This document shows, one piece after another, positions 39,832 through 44,849 of a stretch of DNA of 44,849 bases (its first letter is position 1; every line of letters starts with the position of its first letter). The position numbers were made by a program, and so were the translations under genes. The DNA is from Streptomyces triticagri (GTDB lineage Bacteria > Actinomycetota > Actinomycetes > Streptomycetales > Streptomycetaceae). Under the pieces are notes generated by a model. It saw only the letters and a program-made list of their open reading frames with translations, had not been told where the DNA came from and did no database searches. The DNA lies in NCBI RefSeq assembly GCF_003429565.1, contig NZ_QUAK01000088.1:1-44849 (forward strand). Reading direction: 5' to 3'.

Positions 39832-40293
39832 CGGCCGACGCCCCCGCTTCGCTTCTCCGTTCCTGACCGGTACGTCGCCGCCGGGTCCCTTTGCCGCCGG
39901 CCCGTTCCTGACCGGCCGCGTGGCGTACTTCGCGACGCACGGCGGCACCGCCTCGCCGTACTGGTGGTCACGGGCCCGGTACGTGCTCGGGCTCTCGCCG
40001 ACCAGTTCGGTGAAGCGGGAGCTGAAGGACCCGAGCGACGTACAGCCCACCTCGAAGCACACCTCGGTGACCGACAGATCGCCCCGCCGGAGGAGTGCCT
40101 TGGCCCGCTCGATACGCCGCGTCATCAGATAGCTGTACGGAGTCTCCCCGTACGCCGCGCGGAAACTGCGCGAGAAGTGGCCGGGCGACATCAGTGCGCC
40201 CTTGGCGAGCGCGGGCACGTCGAGCGGCTGTGCGTACTCGCGGTCCATGCGGTCGCGGGCCCGCCGCAGCAGGACCAGATCGTCCAGATTCAC
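39829..40293 (-). CDS. AraC family helix-turn-helix regulator
   Basis: 154 residues from the GTG at 40293 (VNLDDLVLLRRARDRMDREY). The AraC/XylS DNA-binding domain fills the first 105 residues: LDVPALAKGALMSPGHFSRSFRAAYGETPYSYLMTRRIERAKALLRRGDLSVTEVCFEVGCTSLGSFSSRFTELVGESPSTYR. No effector domain is present; the C-terminus is a basic, disordered tail. It is followed at ten bases by a VOC gene, a common regulator-VOC pairing, and probably controls it. The open frame continues far upstream through the acyl-CoA ligase on the other strand, which is a shadow. Confidence 0.88.
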   Translation of the reverse strand: MNLDDLVLLRRARDRMDREYAQPLDVPALAKGALMSPGHFSRSFRAAYGETPYSYLMTRRIERAKALLRRGDLSVTEVCFEVGCTSLGSFSSRFTELVGESPSTYRARDHQYGEAVPPCVAKYATRPVRNGPAAKGPGGDVPVRNGEAKRGRRP

Positions 40294-40388
40294 CCGTCCA
40301 CGATCGCACAGCCCACCGACCGCGGCGGGGTCCGCGGGCGTCCCGGCCGGGATCTTCGCGAACTGTCGTCCGCCCCATTGATTTCTCC

Positions 40389-40418
40389 TTACGCATGAGT
40401 AAGTTGACTTCTGCGTAA
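40389..40418. promoter_or_regulatory. Inverted repeats upstream of the AraC-type gene and acyl-CoA ligase
   Basis: TTACGC (40389-40394) and GCGTAA (40413-40418) are inverted, and TTAC-N6-GTAA (40389-40402) is nested inside. The region is AT-rich and lies between two divergent genes, so it is a candidate operator for the AraC-family protein. A direct repeat GGGAACACCGC (40426-40436, 40449-40459) follows. Confidence 0.5.
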
Positions 40419-40518
40419 AGAACTTGGGAACACCGCCGTACAGCACTCGGGAACACCGCGCAGCACGGAAGCCACCGGCGTCGCGGGCGACGGACACAGG
40501 CCGACAACGGAGCCGACC

Positions 40519-42456
40519 ATGGGCGTACGCAAGGATCTGAAACGGGCGAAGCAGCGCGGCGACCTGGCGTCGCGGGTGCGGACCGAGCTCGTACGGGAGG
40601 ACGGCCGGGTGCGCGAGGTGCGCACCGCGAGCCTGGTGGAGCGGCCCACGGCGGGCACCGTCGCGGACATCCCGTACGCCAACGCGGCCGAGGCCCCGGC
40701 CGCGGTCGTCCTGCACCGCAAGGACCCGACCGGCGACCAGGCCGAGCACGGCGGCTGGCGCCCCGTCACCGCCGAGACCTTCGCGCGCGAGGTGACCGCC
40801 GCCGCCAAGGGCCTGATCGCGGCCGGCCTGGAGCCGGGCGGCCGGGTCGCCCTGATGTCCCGCACCCGCTACGAATGGGCCGTACTCGACTTCGCGATCT
40901 GGGCCGCCGGAGGTCAGAGCGTCCCCGTGTACGCCACCTCGTCGGCCGACCAGATCAGCTGGATCGCCGAGGACTCCGGTGCACAGTTGATGATCACGGA
41001 GACCGCCGAGAACACCGCGACCGCGACCGCCGCCACGGCCGGCCTCGCCGCACCCCCGCGGATCCTCGAGCTGGACTCCGGCGCGATACCCGAGCTGGTC
41101 TCGCTCGGCCGTGAGGTGTCCGACGAGGAGGTCACCAAGCGCCGCACCGCCCTCACCCCGGACACCGTCGCGACCCTCTGCTACACCTCCGGGACCACCG
41201 GCCGGCCCAAGGGCTGCGTGCTCACCCACGCCAATCTGCACGCCGAGGCCGCCAACACCGTCGAGCTGCTCCACCCCATCTTCAAGGAGGTCACCGAGCA
41301 GATCGCGTCCACGCTGCTGTTCCTGCCGCTGGCCCACATCCTCGGCCGCACCCTGCAGATCGCCTGCATGCTGGCGCGGATCGAGCTCGGCCACTGCCCG
41401 AGCATCAAACCGGACGAGCTGCGGCCCGAACTCCGGTCGTTCCGGCCGACGTTCGTGGTCGGGGTGCCGTACCTCTTCGAGCGGATCCACGACACCGGGC
41501 GCGCCACCGCCGAGAAGCTCGGCCGCGGCGCCTCCTTCGAGCGGGCCGACCGGATCGCGGTGCGCTTCGGGCAGGCACACCTGGACAAGTTCCTCGGCCG
41601 CGGCCCCGGTCCGTCGATCGGCCTCAGCCTCGCCTGGGCGCTGTACGACCTGCTCGTCTACCGCCGCGTCCGCAAGGAGCTCGGCGGCCGCCTCAGTTAT
41701 GCCATCAGCGGCGGCTCCCCGCTCGACGCCCGCCTCAGCCTGTTCTTCTACGCCGCCGGCATCGTCGTCTACGAGGGCTACGGGCTCACCGAGACCACCG
41801 CCGCGGCCACCATCACCCCACCGCTCAGGCCGCGCCCCGGCACCGTGGGCCTGCCGGTGCCGGGCACGGCCGTGCGGATCGCCGACGACGGGGAGGTGCT
41901 GATCAAGGGCGGCATCGTCTTCGGCTCGTACTGGGGCAATCCGGAGGCCACCGGGCAGGTCCTGCGGGACGGCTGGTTCGCCACCGGCGACCTCGGGGCG
42001 TTCGACGACGAGGGCTATCTGACGATCACCGGGCGCAAGAAGGACATCCTGGTCACCAGCGGCGGCAAGAACGTCTCGCCCGCCGTCCTCGAGGACCGGC
42101 TGCGCAGCCGCCCGCCGGTCGGCCAGTGCATGGTCGTCGGGGACAACCGCCCCTACATCGCGGCCGTCGTCACGCTCGAACCCGACGCGGTCGCGCACTG
42201 GCTGGCCGTACGCAAACGCCCCGCGGACACCCCGATGTCCGAGGTGATCCGCGACCCGGAGATGACCGCGGACGTGCAGAAGGCCGTCGACTACGCGAAC
42301 CAGGCGGTCTCGCGCGCCGAATCCATCCGCTCCTTCACCCTCGTCGAGGGCGAGTTCACCGAGGACAACGGCCTGCTCACCCCGTCTCTGAAGATCAAGC
42401 GGCGAGCGGTCGCCGACGCCTACGCCGCCGAGATCGAGGGCATCTACCGTGGCTGA
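40519..42456 (+). CDS. Long-chain fatty acid-CoA ligase (AMP-forming)
   Basis: 645 residues of the ANL superfamily, long-chain acyl-CoA synthetase group. The P-loop YTSGTTGRPKG is at 222-232; GGSPLDARLSLFFYAAGIVVYEGYGLTETTAA contains the A5 motif, and DGWFATGDLGAFDDEGYLTITGRKKDILVTSGGKNVSP covers A7-A8. It activates fatty acids to acyl-AMP and acyl-CoA in the cytoplasm. The ATG follows GGAG. Its stop overlaps the start of the GMC oxidoreductase by eight bases. Confidence 0.95.
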   Translation: MGVRKDLKRAKQRGDLASRVRTELVREDGRVREVRTASLVERPTAGTVADIPYANAAEAPAAVVLHRKDPTGDQAEHGGWRPVTAETFAREVTAAAKGLIAAGLEPGGRVALMSRTRYEWAVLDFAIWAAGGQSVPVYATSSADQISWIAEDSGAQLMITETAENTATATAATAGLAAPPRILELDSGAIPELVSLGREVSDEEVTKRRTALTPDTVATLCYTSGTTGRPKGCVLTHANLHAEAANTVELLHPIFKEVTEQIASTLLFLPLAHILGRTLQIACMLARIELGHCPSIKPDELRPELRSFRPTFVVGVPYLFERIHDTGRATAEKLGRGASFERADRIAVRFGQAHLDKFLGRGPGPSIGLSLAWALYDLLVYRRVRKELGGRLSYAISGGSPLDARLSLFFYAAGIVVYEGYGLTETTAAATITPPLRPRPGTVGLPVPGTAVRIADDGEVLIKGGIVFGSYWGNPEATGQVLRDGWFATGDLGAFDDEGYLTITGRKKDILVTSGGKNVSPAVLEDRLRSRPPVGQCMVVGDNRPYIAAVVTLEPDAVAHWLAVRKRPADTPMSEVIRDPEMTADVQKAVDYANQAVSRAESIRSFTLVEGEFTEDNGLLTPSLKIKRRAVADAYAAEIEGIYRG

Positions 42457-44230
42457 CGCCCCGAGGACCGCCGGTACGGAGGGCGACGGGAACACGGACC
42501 TCGACTACGACGTGCTCGTCGTCGGCTCCGGATTCGGCGGCTCGGTCACCGCCCTCAGACTCACCGAGAAGGGCTACCGGGTCGGTGTCCTGGAGGCCGG
42601 CCGCCGCTTCACCCGCGACACCCTGCCGCGCACCTCCTGGTCCCTGCGCGACTACCTGTGGGCGCCACGCCTCGGACTGCACGGCATCCAGCGCATCCAC
42701 CTGCTGCGCAACGTCATGGTCCTGGCCGGCGCCGGAGTCGGCGGCGGCTCCCTGAACTACGCCAACACGCTCTACGTACCGCCGCCCGCCTTCTTCCAGG
42801 ACCGCCAGTGGTCCGCCGTCACCGACTGGCAGGACGAACTCGCCCCGCACTACGACCAGGCGCTGCGCATGCTCGGCGTACGGCAGAACCCGACGGTCAC
42901 CGAGGCCGACGAGCATCTGCGGGCCACCGCGGGGGAGATGGGGGTGCCGGACACCTTCCGGCTCACCCCGGTCGGGGTCTTCTTCGGTGACGGTGCGGAC
43001 GCCGGGGGAGAGAGCCGGGCCGAGCCCGGTGCCGAGGCCGCCGACCCGTACTTCGGCGGCGTCGGCCCGGCCCGCAGGGCCTGCACGCAGTGCGGATCGT
43101 GCATGACGGGCTGCCGGGTGGGCGCCAAGAACACCCTCACCGAGAACTACCTCTACCTGGCCGAACGGGCCGGCGCGGTCGTCCACCCGCGCACCACGGT
43201 CACCGAGGTGCGCGAGGCGGCCGGCGGCGGACACGAGGTGACCGTCACCCGCACCGGCCGCGGGCGCCGCGGCCGGCGGGTGCTGCGTGCCCGGCACGTC
43301 GTCCTCGCGGCCGGCACCTACGGCACCCAGACCCTGCTGCACACCCTGCGCAAGCGCGGAGTACTGCCCCGGCTCAGCGACCGGCTCGGCGAGCTGACCC
43401 GCACCAACTCCGAGGCCCTGGTGGGCGCTCTGACCACCCCGCGCGCCTACCGCCGCAGCGGCGGCAGCGGCAGCCCCGACTTCACCCGCGGTGTCGCCAT
43501 CACCTCGTCCATCCACCCGGACGCCACCACCCACATCGAGAACGTCCGCTACGGCAAGGGCTCCAACCTGATGGCGCTGCTGTGCGTACCGCAGTACTCG
43601 CAGCGGATACCGAAACCGGTGGCCGCCGTGCTCGCCTTCGCCCGGCACCCGCTGGTGGTCGCCCGTACCGTCACCACCCACCGGTGGTCCGAGCGGACCA
43701 TCATCGGCCTGGTGATGCAGACTCACGACAACTCGCTGACCACCCGGCTCGGCCGGCGCGGCCGGCTCACCGCCGACCAGGGGCACGGCAGCCCCAACCC
43801 GGTGCACATACCGGAGGGTTGGCGGGCCGCGGGCCTGATCGCCGACCGGATCGGCGGGCTCGCGGGCACCAACCTCGGCGAGCTGCTCGGGCGACCCCTC
43901 ACCGCCCACTTCCTCGGCGGCTGCCCGATCGGTGCCACCCCCGAGGACGGTGTGGTCGACCCGTACCACCGGCTCTGGGGGCACCCCGGGATCTCGGTCG
44001 TCGACGGCTCCGCGGTGTCCGCGAACCTCGGGGTCAACCCCTCCCTGACGATCACCGCACAGGCCGAGCGCGCGATGTCCCTGTGGCCCAACAAGGGCGA
44101 CCGGGACCCGCGGCCCGAGCAGGGCGCCCCGTACGCACGCCTGCCGCCGGTCGCGCCGGTCGCGCCCGTGGTGCCGGCGGGGGCGTACGGCGAGCTGCGG
44201 GGCGCCCCGCCCGGCCGCGACGGCAGTTGA
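42449..44230 (+). CDS. GMC family flavin oxidoreductase (cholesterol-oxidase-like)
   Basis: 593 residues from a GTG inside the ligase gene. The FAD-binding motif is GSGFGG (26-31) with E49 as the ribose-binding acid, the substrate half ends in HFLGGCPIGATPEDGVVDPYHRLWGHPGISVVDGSAVSANLGVNPSLTITA, which carries the conserved active-site region. A CxxCxxCxxxC cluster (C212, C215, C218, C222, CTQCGSCMTGC) is inserted between; it resembles an iron-sulfur or zinc site. There is no signal peptide. It would oxidise an alcohol or sterol, possibly one linked to the acyl-CoA made by the upstream enzyme. The C-terminal tail is proline-rich and disordered. Confidence 0.92.
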   Translation: MADAPRTAGTEGDGNTDLDYDVLVVGSGFGGSVTALRLTEKGYRVGVLEAGRRFTRDTLPRTSWSLRDYLWAPRLGLHGIQRIHLLRNVMVLAGAGVGGGSLNYANTLYVPPPAFFQDRQWSAVTDWQDELAPHYDQALRMLGVRQNPTVTEADEHLRATAGEMGVPDTFRLTPVGVFFGDGADAGGESRAEPGAEAADPYFGGVGPARRACTQCGSCMTGCRVGAKNTLTENYLYLAERAGAVVHPRTTVTEVREAAGGGHEVTVTRTGRGRRGRRVLRARHVVLAAGTYGTQTLLHTLRKRGVLPRLSDRLGELTRTNSEALVGALTTPRAYRRSGGSGSPDFTRGVAITSSIHPDATTHIENVRYGKGSNLMALLCVPQYSQRIPKPVAAVLAFARHPLVVARTVTTHRWSERTIIGLVMQTHDNSLTTRLGRRGRLTADQGHGSPNPVHIPEGWRAAGLIADRIGGLAGTNLGELLGRPLTAHFLGGCPIGATPEDGVVDPYHRLWGHPGISVVDGSAVSANLGVNPSLTITAQAERAMSLWPNKGDRDPRPEQGAPYARLPPVAPVAPVVPAGAYGELRGAPPGRDGS

Positions 44231-44239
44231 AGACAGGCC

Positions 44240-44849
44240 CTAAGTGCTCGCCGTGAGCCCCGCGTACACCACCGTGTTCCCCGAGTACGTGCCCTCGGCG
44301 CGCGAGTACGTGCCGCCGCAGGTGATGACGCGGAGCTCGGGGCGGCGGGCCTGGCCGTAGACCTTCTCGTCGGGGAAGGTGTCGCCGTCGTGCAGTTCGA
44401 CCGCCTCGACGGTGAAGACTGCGGTGCTGCCGTCGTCGCGGTCCACCTCGATGGTGTCGCCGCGCTGCAGGGCGCCGAGCCGGAAGAACACCGCGGGCCC
44501 GGTGGCCGAGTCCAGGTGTCCGACGGTGACCGCGGTGCCGCGGGCGCCGGGCGTCGTGCCGCCCGCGAACCAGCCCGCGGACTCCGGACGGTCGGGCGGC
44601 GGCACATCGAGCCGGCCGTCCGGCGCAAGGCCGAGCCCGGTCATCGGCGCGTCCACCTGGATGCTGGGGATCCGGATGCGCAGCGGCCGGGCGGGCGCCA
44701 TCGGCTTCGCCGTGCCGGCCCGCTGCTCGCCGGCCTGCGCCGCGGCCGGCCGCGGCGGGCCGTCCTGTGCCCGTACGCCCTCGGTCATCAGCCAGGAGCC
44801 GACGAGAATGCCGAGCGCCGTGATGCCGGCCAACGGGGCCTTGATGCGG
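44240..44849 (-). CDS. Class F sortase, N-terminus beyond the right edge
   Basis: The visible 203 codons form a class F (actinobacterial) sortase: part of the N-terminal membrane anchor (ITALGILVGSWLM), a linker, the sortase barrel with the catalytic His in TVGHLDSATG, Cys in ITCGG and the probable Arg shortly after (TYSRAEG). It cleaves and transfers a sorting-signal protein at the cell surface. It converges on the GMC gene with nine bases between the stops. The true start lies outside the window. Confidence 0.92.
   Translation of the reverse strand, partial: RIKAPLAGITALGILVGSWLMTEGVRAQDGPPRPAAAQAGEQRAGTAKPMAPARPLRIRIPSIQVDAPMTGLGLAPDGRLDVPPPDRPESAGWFAGGTTPGARGTAVTVGHLDSATGPAVFFRLGALQRGDTIEVDRDDGSTAVFTVEAVELHDGDTFPDEKVYGQARRPELRVITCGGTYSRAEGTYSGNTVVYAGLTAST

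Noticed and set aside
39829..42495. AraC-type regulator extended to 888 residues
   Set aside because: The extra part is antisense to the acyl-CoA ligase and shows no domain; the HTH begins directly after the GTG at 40293.

Overview
The window is chromosomal DNA of a Streptomyces-type actinomycete. It has very high GC content, G/C-ending codons, many GTG starts, 4-bp ATGA/GTGA stop-start overlaps, DUF397/XRE pairs, Tat and lipoprotein exports, and the 'CGCCGGACGGGCT' intergenic repeat familiar from that genus. I see no rRNA, tRNA, CRISPR array, prophage or complete insertion sequence. The species cannot be told from the sequence.

Left part (1-7145). A Tat-exported protein enters from the left edge, followed by a sugar phosphate isomerase/epimerase-like TIM barrel, a small membrane protein and a Uma2 nuclease remnant. 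A LacI-type repressor is divergent from a tightly coupled three-gene operon (Gfo/Idh/MocA dehydrogenase, DUF993 aldolase-like protein, second isomerase-like TIM barrel) with a LacI-type operator in the shared promoter region. This looks like a catabolic operon for an unidentified sugar or cyclitol.

Middle part (7145-19640). Housekeeping and stress genes follow: a DUF937 protein, a RecD2-type helicase, citrate synthase, then copZ and copA behind a CsoR-type box, a TetR regulator divergent from an MMPL exporter with a perfect 12-bp-arm palindrome between them, and a zinc alcohol dehydrogenase.

Inositol block (20244-27659). An IolE/MocC-like gene is divergent from iolC, a Cgl0159-family aldolase, iolB, iolD and mmsA. 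A promoter with TTGACA and TAGACC boxes separated by 17 bp lies in front of iolC. The set covers the route from 2-keto-myo-inositol to acetyl-CoA; iolG (the dehydrogenase) and the regulator are not recognisable here.

Accessory zone (27690-33700). This stretch has the most decay and small regulators: an intact VapB next to a frameshifted VapC, four VOC proteins over the wider window (three of them here), a frameshifted YrdB gene, a winged-helix protein behind a structured leader, a zinc-ribbon mini-protein, an anti-sigma-like ATPase, an XRE/DUF397 pair, and a GNAT/Nudix pair.

Right part (33800-44849). A predicted extracytoplasmic alpha/beta hydrolase is fused through a membrane segment to a cytoplasmic ABC ATPase, with its permease overlapping downstream. 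Then come a von Willebrand lipoprotein, the intergenic repeat cluster, an AraC/VOC pair, an acyl-CoA ligase coupled to a GMC oxidoreductase, and the 3' part of a class F sortase running off the right edge.

Several genes (DUF937, RecD2, the hydrolase-ABC fusion, the last VOC) have a TAGCGT/TACGGT box 6-7 bases before the ATG and are probably leaderless.
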